A stretch of 40,976 nucleotides of DNA from Scatosoma sp045658805 (GCA_045658805.1 JAZOVQ010000039.1:1-40976), one strand, 5' to 3'; shown: positions 1 through 9,148, counted from the first letter of the stretch. Program-made: numbers and translations. Notes: a model not told the origin generated them from the letters alone.

Positions 1-1
1 A

Positions 2-1102
2 TGGTTTTTAGATGTGAATCCTACTGCCGACAAACAAGAGTATGAAAAACTGACGAAAAAGTTTATCGTGAAGAAGAACTGAGCGAAAGAGCTTGTTAAA
101 ACGGCTAAGGCGGCTGGATGTAAGTATATTACGCTTACTACCCGTCATCATGATGGTTTTTCGTTGTTTGATACCTGCGGATTAAACGATTACGATGCGC
201 CGCATTCGGCTTGTGGACGTGATTTGATTAAGGAATTTGTCGATGCTTGCCGTGAAAATGGCATTGTTCCGTTTTTCTATCATACTTTGTTGGATTGGCG
301 CGAAGAAAGCTTTTATCAAGATTTTCCTAAGTATATTGATTATCTTGTAAGAAGTGTTGAAATTTTATGTAAGAACTATGGTAAAATTGGCGGTTTTTGG
401 TTTGACGGAATGTGGAGTAAGCCGAACGACGATTGGCAAGAAGATCGCTTATATGGGACGATAAGAAAATATCAGCCGGAAGCTATGATTATCAATAATA
501 CGGGGCTTTCCGAATGTGGGAAGGTCGGGCATTACGAGATTGATAGCGTGACCTTTGAACGAGGTAATCCCGCTTTTGTGGATAACAGCGATAAATATCG
601 AGCAGGGGAAATGTGTCAGGTACTCAACGACCATTGGGGATATGCAAGCAATGACTGTAACTATAAATCGGTGAAAGAACTGCTTGAAAACTTGGTGGAC
701 TGTAGACGATATAATTGTAATTTTCTTCTTAATACAGGCTTGCGCGGAAATGGTAGCGTAAATCCTATGGATGCATGTATTTTACGTGAAATAGGAAAGT
801 GGGTTAAGAAAAATAAAGCGGCTATTTACGATGTGCAATCTAGCGATATAAAGGCGGAAAATGCAATTATATTGCAAGGAAAAAATTGTTATTATGCAAT
901 CGTAAAAAACGTGCCTATGTCCGCAGATCCAAATGTGCAACGGGCGGAAAGTCTGGGGCAAGTGCGCGTTGAAAGTGAAATTTTGTCGGCAGAATGGTTG
1001 GATAATGATGAAAAAATAGATACGAAAGACGGGATGTTTTATGTTTCACCATTCGCTTATGGAGAGAGTTATTCAATACGTATCGCAAAATTAATCATAT
1101 AA
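2..1102 (+). pseudogene. alpha-L-fucosidase (GH29), 5'-truncated by window edge and interrupted by a stop
   Basis: The frame starting at base 2 encodes a GH29 fucosidase, an enzyme that removes alpha-linked fucose from glycans. Visible hallmarks are the TTRHHDGFSL motif (encoded from about 137), the FWFDGMW segment (about 394) whose Asp is the family nucleophile, and NFLLNTG near 718. An in-frame TGA at 80-82 sits where a Trp codon (TGG) would fit before AKELVKTAK, so the reading frame is broken 27 residues into the window. No ATG follows until well past the HHDGF motif; the first possible restart is a TTG at 164, which would lose that motif. TGA ends many intact genes here, so recoding is unlikely. 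I read it as a nonsense-mutated pseudogene; a sequencing error is the alternative. The true start lies outside the window. Confidence 0.7.
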
Positions 1103-1104
1103 AA

Positions 1105-1323
1105 ATACTACTGGCGTTGGGAATAGATTTTTTAATTCGATTAGATAGAAAAGTAATCCCGATTGAAGTAAAATCGTCTAATGAATACACAACAAAATCT
1201 CTTGAAAAATTCAAGAAAAAGTTTTCCAAAAAAATAGGTTTACAGTATGTACTACATGAAGGAGATATAAAACGGGAACAAGAGATAGTATATTTGCCGT
1301 ATTATATTGCTTCAATTATATAG
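1105..1323 (+). pseudogene. C-terminal fragment of a DUF4143-type AAA ATPase
   Basis: About 70 residues are open, containing IDFLIRLDRKVIPIEVKSS, the pattern found in the nuclease-like DUF4143 domain at the C-terminus of many bacterial AAA-family ATPases. The ATPase core, normally about 300 residues upstream, is absent, and the frame runs without a start straight out of the end of the fucosidase gene. There is no credible ribosome binding site. This is therefore a remnant left by a deletion or recombination that joined it to the fucosidase tail. Family recognition rests on the short EVKS region, so it is moderately sure. Confidence 0.55.
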
Positions 1324-1381
1324 TAAATTAATTTGGCGAACGAATGGCGAATAAACGCTGAATCCCTTATAAATAAAGGGG

Positions 1382-1424
1382 TTGCGGACGTGTCATCCAG
1401 GTTCGAAGCCACCTCTGCCCACCA
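1382..1424 (+). other. tRNA 3'-end-like remnant
   Basis: The stretch has a T-loop-like GGTTCGAAG, then TCTGCCC, a discriminator-like A and CCA, followed at once by a terminator, which is the layout of a tRNA 3' end. No matching 5' acceptor strand (GGGCAGA) lies upstream, and the T-stem pairs poorly (only two of five pairs). It is best read as a decayed tRNA end or an attachment-site scar, not a working tRNA. Confidence 0.4.
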
Positions 1425-1458
1425 AAAACACGTTTTTATTCGTTAAAACGTGTTTTTT
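1425..1458 (+). terminator. Rho-independent terminator
   Basis: AAAACACGTTTT pairs with AAAACGTG followed by six T residues. It directly follows the tRNA-like remnant. Confidence 0.7.
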
Positions 1459-1529
1459 CTTTGTGTAAACGATTGTTTTATGTATTAATTTTGCGAGAGT
1501 TATAACTTTGGGTGGTAAAATTCCTTTAT

Positions 1530-1709
1530 TTAAGCCGTTTTAGGCAACGGGAATTTCACCGATTGCATTTGTTCGTACATGAAATCATCAGGGAAGTGCG
1601 TATATAATTTTATATATTTTTTTTGTTGCAATAAAAAGTCGCCTAAAAACATTGAGGAGTTTTTTTGCGTAGCAGGCGGAACAAGTTTTAGTGTGCGCAG
1701 GGAGAGCAT
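1530..1709 (-). CDS. possible small hypothetical protein (59 aa)
   Basis: On the reverse strand an ATG at 1709 opens a 59-codon frame ending at TAA 1530-1532; it includes a segment reading LYTHFPDDFMYEQMQSVKF. I do not recognise it. There is no strong ribosome binding site; a TATACT lies only about 10 bases before the ATG. The composition looks protein-like, but a frame of this length can arise by chance in AT-rich DNA, and it might instead be the tail of a lost gene. Apart from it, 1459-1761 shows only a short hairpin (GAGC/GCTC, near 1704-1716) and an AT-rich run. Confidence 0.25.
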   Translation of the reverse strand: MLSLRTLKLVPPATQKNSSMFLGDFLLQQKKYIKLYTHFPDDFMYEQMQSVKFPLPKTA

Positions 1710-1761
1710 TTACGCTCTAGTATAATAATTTTTCTTTAGAGCTGAAAATTTTTAAAAGGTA

Positions 1762-1790
1762 TTGATTTTTTACTCAATTTCAGGTATAAT
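1762..1790 (+). promoter_or_regulatory. sigma-A promoter of the alcohol dehydrogenase gene
   Basis: TTGATT at 1762-1767 and TATAAT at 1785-1790 are separated by 17 bases. Transcription would start near 1797, giving a leader of about 80 bases. Confidence 0.7.
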
Positions 1791-1878
1791 AAAAAAGTGG
1801 GTTTAAGTGCGGTAACTCGCTGAAGGCTCACACAGCGAAATGCGAAGCATGTTAAAGATGCAACAGGAGGAATTGATG

Positions 1879-2940
1879 ATGAAGGGATTTGCAATGATGA
1901 AAATTGGCGAGACGGGCTGGGTAGAAAAAGAAAGACCTGCGTGCGGTCCGTGCGATGCAATTTGTAAGCCTATCGCACTTGCGCCTTGTACGTCGGACAT
2001 ACATACTGTATGGTCGGGTGCAATCGGCGATCGCCACGAGATGATTCTCGGGCATGAAGCGGTAGGGGAAGTAGTTGAGGTTGGCTCCGAGGTTAAGGAT
2101 TTTAAACCCGGGGATAGAGTTTTGATTGCGGCGATTACGCCCGATTGGAATTCGCTTGAAGCGCAGGGCGGTTACGCAATGCACTCCGGCGGTATGCTTT
2201 CCGGTTGGAAGTTCTCCAACTTCAAAGATGGCGTATTTGGTGAATATTTCCACGTAAATGACGCGGACGGCAATCTTGCGCATCTCCCTGAAGGCATGGA
2301 CATTGCGGCGGCATGTATGCTTGCGGATATGGTACCCACGGGTTTCCATGGCGTTGAGCTTGCGGATATTCAGTTTGGTGACACGGTTGCCATTATCGGT
2401 ATCGGCCCCGTAGGGCTTATGGCTGTAGCGGCGGCGGCTATCCGCGGCGCATCCACGATTTATGCAGTTGGTTCTAGAAAGAATTGCTGTGACCTTGCTC
2501 TTGAATTTGGCGCAAGCGAAATTATCAATTATAGAGAAGGTGATATTGTAGAACAAATCCTGGCAAAAACCAATGGTAAGGGCGTAGACAAAATCGTTAT
2601 TGCCGGCGGTGACAACGATACGTTTGCGCAGGCGATTCAAATGCTTAAACCCGGTGGGATTATCGGTAACGTAAACTACCTCGGCGAAGGCGATTACGTG
2701 CAAATTCCTAGAGCGGAATGGGGTTGCGGTATGGGCCACAAGCAAATCCGCGGCGGTCTTATGCCCGGCGGCAGACTTCGTATGGAAAAGCTTGCAAGCC
2801 TCGTAATGGCTGGCCGTATTCATCCTGAAAAGCTGATTACGCATAGATTTGTTGGGCTTGAAAACGTTGAACCTGCGCTTATGCTCATGAAGGATAAGCC
2901 TCGCGATCTTATTAAGCCTCTTGTAGTGATTGAAGATTGA
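1879..2940 (+). CDS. NADP-dependent secondary (isopropanol-type) alcohol dehydrogenase
   Basis: This 353-residue zinc-dependent medium-chain dehydrogenase resembles the Thermoanaerobacter brockii and Clostridium beijerinckii enzymes that interconvert secondary alcohols and ketones. The expected catalytic zinc ligands are present at C37 and H59 (with E60), plus an Asp near 150 in LADM. The Rossmann motif GIGPVGLM lies near residue 174, and a GSR following the second strand matches the NADP-selective family. I chose the ATG at 1879 (or 1876, one codon earlier) because AGGAGG at 1865-1870 is well spaced and the length then equals the family norm; the frame is open 13 codons further upstream without support. 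It has its own promoter and terminator, so it is a single-gene unit. Confidence 0.93.
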   Translation: MKGFAMMKIGETGWVEKERPACGPCDAICKPIALAPCTSDIHTVWSGAIGDRHEMILGHEAVGEVVEVGSEVKDFKPGDRVLIAAITPDWNSLEAQGGYAMHSGGMLSGWKFSNFKDGVFGEYFHVNDADGNLAHLPEGMDIAAACMLADMVPTGFHGVELADIQFGDTVAIIGIGPVGLMAVAAAAIRGASTIYAVGSRKNCCDLALEFGASEIINYREGDIVEQILAKTNGKGVDKIVIAGGDNDTFAQAIQMLKPGGIIGNVNYLGEGDYVQIPRAEWGCGMGHKQIRGGLMPGGRLRMEKLASLVMAGRIHPEKLITHRFVGLENVEPALMLMKDKPRDLIKPLVVIED

Positions 2941-2952
2941 TTGAAATAATCG

Positions 2953-2987
2953 AAATGCAGAAATCCATTTGGGTTTCTGCATTTTTT
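2953..2987 (+). terminator. Rho-independent terminator after the alcohol dehydrogenase
   Basis: AAATGCAGAAA and TTTCTGCATTT form the stem, followed by a T run. Confidence 0.85.
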
Positions 2988-3084
2988 ATTGCGCGAGGGA
3001 GTAAGAATTATAATCAAATGGTGGGGCGGCGGGGGAGTGCGGCTGGGGGAAAGGAAATTTTTTTATATAAATATAAAAACCCTA

Positions 3085-3113
3085 TTGATGGACAAGGAAA
3101 ATGGTGGTAAAAT
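3085..3113 (+). promoter_or_regulatory. promoter of the giant lipoprotein gene
   Basis: TTGATG at 3085-3090 and TAAAAT at 3108-3113 are 17 bases apart, and the start codon follows 33 bases downstream. Confidence 0.6.
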
Positions 3114-3146
3114 AATTGTACACTTATAAACTTGGAGTGCAATTGT

Positions 3147-6100
3147 ATGAAAAAGTTTCTAATTTCTTTATTGGCGTGCTTGTGTATTGGAACGGCTGCA
3201 TTTGGCTTTGCGGCTTGCGAAGATGAAGTGGTCCAAGGCCCTCAAGGAGAGCAAGGTATTCAAGGCGAAAAAGGGGATGCTGGCTCGGATGGCCGTGACG
3301 GTGTAGATGGTTCGGATGGGCGTGATGGCTCGGACGGTCGTGACGGCGTTGACGGTGTGGATGGTTCGGATGGACAAGACGGCGTTGATGGTATTACCCC
3401 GAAATTGATTATCGGTGCGGATAATTATTGGTACGTTTCCTATGACAATGGGGCAACGTGGACTTCGCTTGGCGTAAAGGCAACTGGTGCCGACGGACAA
3501 AATGGTCAAAATGGTTCGGACGGTGCCGACGGTGAAGACGGCTCGGATGGTCGTGACGGCGTGGACGGTTCCGACGGACAAGACGGTGAGGATGGCCGTG
3601 ACGGCGTGGACGGTTCCGACGGACAAGACGGTGAGGATGGCGAAGACGGTATCACGCCGCAATTAAAAATTGGCGAGGATAATTATTGGTACGTTTCCTA
3701 TGACAATGGGGTGACGTGGACCTCGCTCGGCATAAAGGCAACTGGTGCTGACGGACAAGATGGTGTAGATGGTTCGGACGGCGTGGACGGTTCCGACGGC
3801 GAAGATGGCGAAGACGGTATCACGCCGCAATTAAAAATTGGGGAAGATAATTATTGGTACGTTTCCTATGACAATGGCGAAACGTGGGAAAGTCTTAACA
3901 TAAAAGCAACTGGTTCGGATGGTGCAACAGGAGCAACTGGTGCAACAGGAGCAACTGGTGCAACGGGTGTAGGCATTCAGTCGATAGCGATAAACGCGGA
4001 CGGTGATTTTGTAGTAACGTACACTGACGGCACAACGCAAACAGTGGTTGCGCCCAACAAGCACACGCATACGCATAGTGAATGGAAATGGTATGGCAAC
4101 GGTGATCAGACTTGTGAAAACCGCTTATATTATCGTCTTTGCGTTACGTGTGGCGGTATTGAATGGCGAGAAGGCACCGTTACCGACCATAAGTGGGGAT
4201 CTACGGTTACTACGCCGCCTACATGTCAAGCTCAAGGCTACGACACTAAGGTTTGTGAAACTTGTGGTAAGGTTGAGACGAGCCATTACGTCGATGCGAG
4301 CCATAGTTATGTAGAACATGAAGCACAGGAAGTAACTTGTACTGAAATCGGTTGGGATGCATATCGTACTTGTTCTCGCTGTGATTATACCGAATACGAA
4401 GAAATCCCTGCGCTTGGGCATGATTATGTAAGTCATCAAGCGAAAGTGGCAACTTGCACTGAAGTCGGTTGGTATGCATATAATACCTGCTCGCGTTGCG
4501 ATTATACTACGTATGTAGAAATCCCTGCGCTTGGTCACGATTACGTGAACCACGAAGCGCAAGAGGAAACTTGCCTTGAAATTGGCTGGGAAGCGTACAA
4601 CACTTGCTCGCGCTGTGATTATACCGAATATGAAGAAATTCCTGCGCTTGGTCACGATTACGTGAACCACGAAGCGCAAGAAGAAACGTGCGAGGAAATC
4701 GGTTGGGAAGCGTACAACACTTGCTCGCGTTGCGATTATACTACGTATGTAGAAATCCCTGCGCTTGGTCACGATTATGTGAGCCATGAAGCGCAAGAAG
4801 AAACCTGTACGACAGTCGGTTGGGATACATATAATACCTGCTCGCGCTGTGATTATACCGAATACGAAGAAATTCCTGCGCTTGGGCATGATTATATCCC
4901 CCATGAAGCGCAAGAGGAAACTTGCCTTGAAATTGGCTGGGAAGCGTACAACACTTGCTCGCGTTGCGATTATACCGAATATGAAGAAATTCCTGCGCTT
5001 GGTCACGATTACGTGAACCACGAAGCGCAAGAAGAAACGTGCGAGGAAATCGGTTGGGATACATATAACACCTGCTCGCGTTGCGATTATACTACGTATG
5101 TAGAAATCCCTGCGCTTGGACACGATTATATCTACCATGAAGCGCAAGAAGAAACCTGCACGACAGTCGGTTGGGATACATATAATACCTGCTCGCGTTG
5201 CGATTATACCGAATATGAAGAAATTCCTGCGCTTGGGCATGATTGGTATGAATCCAACTGCTTGCGTTGCGGTGAAACACAGCTAGATATGCTTTTGTCC
5301 GATGATGGCACTTACTACACTGTTATGGGCATAGGTCAATGCACGGGCGCGGCAGTTGCTATTCCTGCAACCTATAAAGGGGTCAGTGTAACGACGATTG
5401 GTGAAGGGGCGTTCTTTAGGTGCTCTAGCTTGACGAGTGTGGTTATCCCTGACAGTGTAACGACGATTGGCGAAGTGGCGTTTGCATATTGCGCTAGCTT
5501 GACAAATGTGCTCATTCCTAACAGTCTAACGACGATTGATTATGGGACGTTTGCATATTGCTCTAGCTTGACGAGTGTGGTTATCCCTGACAGTGTAACG
5601 ACGATTGGCGAAGGGGCGTTCGCTTATTGCTATAGCTTGACGAGCGTGGTTATCCCCGACAGCGTAACTACGATTGGTGACGAGGCGTTCTATTGGTGCT
5701 ATAAACTAGTGGAAGTATACAATAAATCTTCTTTAAACATCACCCAAGGAAGTGAAGAATATGGCTACGTAGGCTATTACGCAAAAGCAATATATACTGC
5801 GCCATATACAAGTAAACTTTCCAATAATAACGGCTATCTTATCTATACGGACGGCGAAGAAAAGATATTGGTTGGATATACGGGAGAGGAAACGGATTTG
5901 GTTTTGCCGTCCTATATTACGCAAATCAATCAATTCGCATTCGCTTATTGCACTAGCTTGACGAGCGTGGTTATTCCCAACAGTGTAACGACGATTGATT
6001 ATGGGACGTTTGCATCTTGCGATAACTTGGCGAGTGTAGAAATCCCCGATAGCGTAACGACGATTGATTATGGGGCGTTCTATTATTGCACTAGCTTGTC

Positions 6101-9035
6101 GAGCGTGGAAATCCCCGACAGCGTAACGACGATAGGTGATCTAGCGTTCTCTGAGTGCTCTAGCTTGACGAGCGTAGTTATCGGCGACAGCGTAACCACG
6201 ATTGATAATCATGCGTTCCGTAATTGCGATAGCTTGACGAGCGTGGTAATCGGCGACAACGTAACAACGATTGGCGATAGGGCGTTCTCTGGGTGCGAAA
6301 AACTTATAGAAGTGGTAAATAAATCACCTTTTATTACGGTGACAAAAGGTGCTACGGATAATGGTTACGTAGGTTATTACGCTTTGGTGGTGTATAACAG
6401 CGATAGCGGTATAACGGAAAGTCAAGTGTTCAATGATAACGGCTATCTTATCTATACGGACGGCGAAGAAAAGATATTGGTAGGATATACGGGAAACGAG
6501 ACGGATTTGGTTTTGCCGTCCTATATTACGCAAATCAATCAAAAGGCGTTCTATGAATGCTATAACTTGACAAGCGTGATAATTCCCGATAGCGTAACGA
6601 CGATTGGTGATTGGGCGTTCTATTATTGCCGTAGCTTGACGAGCGTGGTAATTGGCGACAGCGTAACGACGATTGATTATGGGACGTTTGCATCTTGCGA
6701 TAACTTGGCGAGTGTAGAAATCCCCGATAGCGTAACGACGATTGGTGATAGGGCGTTCGAATATTGCAGTAGCTTGACGAGCGTGGAAATCGGCGACAGC
6801 GTAACGACGATTGGTGATAGGGCGTTCTATTATTGCGGTAACTTGACGAATATAGAAGTAGGCGAAAACAATAGCGTCTATAAAGATATTGACGGGAATT
6901 TATATAGCAAAGACGGCACGCTTTTAATTCAATATGCTATTGGGAAAACAGCGACTGAATTTACAATTCCTGACAGCGTAACGACGATTGGTGATAGGGC
7001 GTTCGAATATTGCAGTAGCTTGACGAGCGTGGTAATTGGCGACGGCGTAACGACGATTCGTGATTATGCGTTCGCGGAGTGCAGGAGTTTAACGAGCATG
7101 GTTATTCCTGTGAACGTTGTTACCATTGAAAGATATGCATTTAGGTGGTCTGGCTTAACGGATATTTATTATGGCGGTACTGCAAGCGAATGGACGGAAA
7201 TTGTTGCTAATTATTATGATTTTGAGGGGATTACTGTGCATTATTGCATTGTTCTTCCTACTGTAGGTGTGCATACGTGGGTTGTAAGCGGAGTTACCGA
7301 GCAACCCACTTGTGAAACCTCCGGGATATTAGAGTATAGCTGTGAAGATTGCTCGGCGACGTATGTGGAATATTTTGACAGGCTTGGCCACGACGAAGTA
7401 GTGTACGCAGGAAAAGAGCCTACGTGTACTGAAGGCGGCTGGGTAGAATATGTGGTATGTCAAAGAGAAGGATGCGGCTACTCGACCTATGAAGAATTGC
7501 CTGCATTAGGGCATCGGATATTGGTTGGTGGGGGAAATGGATTTGTAACGGAAAATGATAGCATGTATCCGTTTGTGGAAGAAGGAAATGCTATCGTTTC
7601 TACAAATCATGAGGATAATTCCTCGGCAACCTATACTATTATTGCAACAGCTAGCGGTGTGTTGGACTTGGAATATGTTGTGTCTTCCGAAAGCGGTTAT
7701 GATACGTTGCGTATAGCGCATAATGGCGTTACATTGGTGACGGCTTCTGGTAGAGAAGAGAATAGATTGAGCGTTGATATGTTAGTGGGGGACGCGCTGA
7801 CGATAACCTACTCTAAGGACGGAAGTGTAAGCTCGGGGGATGATTGTGCTCGTGTGATACTTCTAGAAGCGCCAGCGGAATTCGTCATTGCTACGGAAGA
7901 GGTTATTGCTGAGTTGGTTTCTTGTAGCAACAGCGTTGTTTGCGCTTGCTGTCAATCGATTTTGGCGGAAGCACTTGAGCATAATTATGTATATCACGAG
8001 GAACAAAGTGTAAGCTGTACACAAAACGGTTGGGCGGCATATCGCGCTTGCTCCAATTGCGATTATAATGAAAAGGTGGAAATCCCTTCTTTGCCGCATG
8101 ACGTTGAAAATGGCGTTTGCTCTGTGTGCAATAACGTAATTACAAGTGAGGGCTTAACGTTGACTTTGTTGAGCGACGGAACTTATATGGTGACGGGCAT
8201 TGGATATTGCGCTATGGATTCCATCATTTATATTGGATATTGCAATGGTGGCGGTGAGGTTAGCACTATTGCTTCTTATGCGTTCCAAGATTGCACTAAC
8301 TTGACAAGTGTGGTAATCGGTGACAGTGTAACCACGATTAGGGAATGGGCTTTCTCGGGGTGCTATAATTTGACGAGTATCATTATCCCGTCGAGCGTAA
8401 CCGTGATTGAATCTTGGGCGTTTTTTGGGGCTAACAATTTGATTATGTATTGCGAGGCGGAATCGAAACCTTGGGGATGGGGCGATGAGTGGAGCGTTTG
8501 TGAAGCCGCTTCTTACATATATCAACCCGTGGTATGGGATTATACAAGATTTACATATGCAACAGTAGATGACATTACTTATGCATTGAACGGACAAGAA
8601 GCAACGATAATAAAAGCTTATTTGCTTGATGGGCATATACCTTCTACTGTAACCTATCAAGATACGACTTACAATGTTGTAGCTATTGGTGAAGCGGCTT
8701 TTAACGTGGCGTGGGAGGTGAAGATTGTTACAATCCCTCAAGGCGTTGTTTCTATTTCCGCACATGCTTTTAGAAATTGTTATGGCCTTACAGGTATCAT
8801 CATTCCTCAAAGTGTAATAGAAATTGAGGAGGATGCAGTTGCTGGGTTCTTTGAACCGTTGGTAATATATTATCAAGGGACGGCAAGTGATTGGACGGAG
8901 ATTGAGATTGCGTCTGATAATTCTTCCTTAATAAATGCAGCGCGTTATTACTATATCGAAAATGAGGCGGACGTGCCGACGGACGGCGGACACTATTGGC
9001 ATTATGATGAAAACGGCAACGTTGCCGTTTGGTGA
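3147..9035 (+). CDS. giant modular surface lipoprotein: collagen-like, Cys/His repeats and BspA-like leucine-rich repeats
   Basis: The protein is 1962 residues. A lipoprotein signal peptide ends in GFAAC with C24 as the lipid-bearing cysteine, so it should sit on the outer face of the membrane. Residues about 31-300 are Gly-X-X collagen-like triplets rich in Asp, broken three times by a module of about 33 residues containing NYWYVSYDNG. Residues 386-697 are eight tandem 39-residue repeats, each with a CSRC pair and ALGHD. BspA-type repeats of about 23 residues (VVIPDSVTTIGDRAF pattern) fill about 749-1335 and recur near 1705-1770 and 1850-1890. A beta-rich segment lies near 1454-1578. There is no LPXTG anchor or catalytic motif. 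The ATG at 3147 has GGAGTG seven bases upstream and is preferred over the TTG at 3132. BspA proteins are linked to adhesion; that role here is inference. Confidence 0.9.
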   Translation: MKKFLISLLACLCIGTAAFGFAACEDEVVQGPQGEQGIQGEKGDAGSDGRDGVDGSDGRDGSDGRDGVDGVDGSDGQDGVDGITPKLIIGADNYWYVSYDNGATWTSLGVKATGADGQNGQNGSDGADGEDGSDGRDGVDGSDGQDGEDGRDGVDGSDGQDGEDGEDGITPQLKIGEDNYWYVSYDNGVTWTSLGIKATGADGQDGVDGSDGVDGSDGEDGEDGITPQLKIGEDNYWYVSYDNGETWESLNIKATGSDGATGATGATGATGATGVGIQSIAINADGDFVVTYTDGTTQTVVAPNKHTHTHSEWKWYGNGDQTCENRLYYRLCVTCGGIEWREGTVTDHKWGSTVTTPPTCQAQGYDTKVCETCGKVETSHYVDASHSYVEHEAQEVTCTEIGWDAYRTCSRCDYTEYEEIPALGHDYVSHQAKVATCTEVGWYAYNTCSRCDYTTYVEIPALGHDYVNHEAQEETCLEIGWEAYNTCSRCDYTEYEEIPALGHDYVNHEAQEETCEEIGWEAYNTCSRCDYTTYVEIPALGHDYVSHEAQEETCTTVGWDTYNTCSRCDYTEYEEIPALGHDYIPHEAQEETCLEIGWEAYNTCSRCDYTEYEEIPALGHDYVNHEAQEETCEEIGWDTYNTCSRCDYTTYVEIPALGHDYIYHEAQEETCTTVGWDTYNTCSRCDYTEYEEIPALGHDWYESNCLRCGETQLDMLLSDDGTYYTVMGIGQCTGAAVAIPATYKGVSVTTIGEGAFFRCSSLTSVVIPDSVTTIGEVAFAYCASLTNVLIPNSLTTIDYGTFAYCSSLTSVVIPDSVTTIGEGAFAYCYSLTSVVIPDSVTTIGDEAFYWCYKLVEVYNKSSLNITQGSEEYGYVGYYAKAIYTAPYTSKLSNNNGYLIYTDGEEKILVGYTGEETDLVLPSYITQINQFAFAYCTSLTSVVIPNSVTTIDYGTFASCDNLASVEIPDSVTTIDYGAFYYCTSLSSVEIPDSVTTIGDLAFSECSSLTSVVIGDSVTTIDNHAFRNCDSLTSVVIGDNVTTIGDRAFSGCEKLIEVVNKSPFITVTKGATDNGYVGYYALVVYNSDSGITESQVFNDNGYLIYTDGEEKILVGYTGNETDLVLPSYITQINQKAFYECYNLTSVIIPDSVTTIGDWAFYYCRSLTSVVIGDSVTTIDYGTFASCDNLASVEIPDSVTTIGDRAFEYCSSLTSVEIGDSVTTIGDRAFYYCGNLTNIEVGENNSVYKDIDGNLYSKDGTLLIQYAIGKTATEFTIPDSVTTIGDRAFEYCSSLTSVVIGDGVTTIRDYAFAECRSLTSMVIPVNVVTIERYAFRWSGLTDIYYGGTASEWTEIVANYYDFEGITVHYCIVLPTVGVHTWVVSGVTEQPTCETSGILEYSCEDCSATYVEYFDRLGHDEVVYAGKEPTCTEGGWVEYVVCQREGCGYSTYEELPALGHRILVGGGNGFVTENDSMYPFVEEGNAIVSTNHEDNSSATYTIIATASGVLDLEYVVSSESGYDTLRIAHNGVTLVTASGREENRLSVDMLVGDALTITYSKDGSVSSGDDCARVILLEAPAEFVIATEEVIAELVSCSNSVVCACCQSILAEALEHNYVYHEEQSVSCTQNGWAAYRACSNCDYNEKVEIPSLPHDVENGVCSVCNNVITSEGLTLTLLSDGTYMVTGIGYCAMDSIIYIGYCNGGGEVSTIASYAFQDCTNLTSVVIGDSVTTIREWAFSGCYNLTSIIIPSSVTVIESWAFFGANNLIMYCEAESKPWGWGDEWSVCEAASYIYQPVVWDYTRFTYATVDDITYALNGQEATIIKAYLLDGHIPSTVTYQDTTYNVVAIGEAAFNVAWEVKIVTIPQGVVSISAHAFRNCYGLTGIIIPQSVIEIEEDAVAGFFEPLVIYYQGTASDWTEIEIASDNSSLINAARYYYIENEADVPTDGGHYWHYDENGNVAVW
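4302..5237 (+). repeat. eight tandem 117-bp coding repeats with a 351-bp higher-order duplication
   Basis: Eight units of exactly 117 bp (39 codons) run without gaps inside the giant lipoprotein. Each unit begins with HDY or HSY and ends with IPALG, and has cysteines at CxxC plus one earlier Cys. Units 3-4-5 (4536-4886) and 6-7-8 (4887-5237) match each other in order better than they match other units, showing block duplication. A degenerate version lies at about 7310-7510 and another near 7980-8100. Confidence 0.95.
5391..7130 (+). repeat. BspA-like leucine-rich repeat coding array (about 69-bp unit)
   Basis: Repeated 69-bp units encode the SVTTIG...AF...C..LTSV pattern. Within it a larger cassette is duplicated: a segment with GYLIYTDGEEKILVGYTG occurs near 5828-5886 and again near 6436-6494, each followed by the same ITQINQ join and more repeats. 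Near-identical DNA between units suggests recent expansion or recombination. Confidence 0.85.
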
Positions 9036-9064
9036 GTGTAAACGTAACCAATAAAACGTTTTTT

Positions 9065-9105
9065 AAAGAGCTGGCGGGGAAATCCGTCAGCTCTTTTGCT
9101 GTCTT
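9065..9105 (+). terminator. Rho-independent terminator after the giant lipoprotein
   Basis: AAAGAGCTGGCGG pairs with CCGTCAGCTCTTTT, with a further T run at about 9104-9109. Confidence 0.85.
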
Positions 9106-9148
9106 TTTTATGGGCGGGGTAAAGTGGTAAAAATTGGAAAATTTTGCG

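Noticed and set aside
80..82. TGA read as Trp (genetic code change)
   Set aside because: Several intact genes here end in TGA (for example at 2938, 9033 and 35590), so TGA works as a stop.
1324..1424. Complete tRNA gene
   Set aside because: No 5' acceptor, D-arm or paired anticodon stem can be drawn; only the 3' end looks tRNA-like.
1852..2982. 376-codon reverse frame
   Set aside because: It lies antisense to a clear alcohol dehydrogenase with conserved zinc ligands; its translation has no family features.
4302..5237. CRISPR array
   Set aside because: The repeats are 117 bp, contiguous without spacers, in frame and part of a protein.
4125..5240. 371-codon reverse frame
   Set aside because: It is the mirror of the 117-bp coding repeats, kept open because the unit length is a multiple of three.
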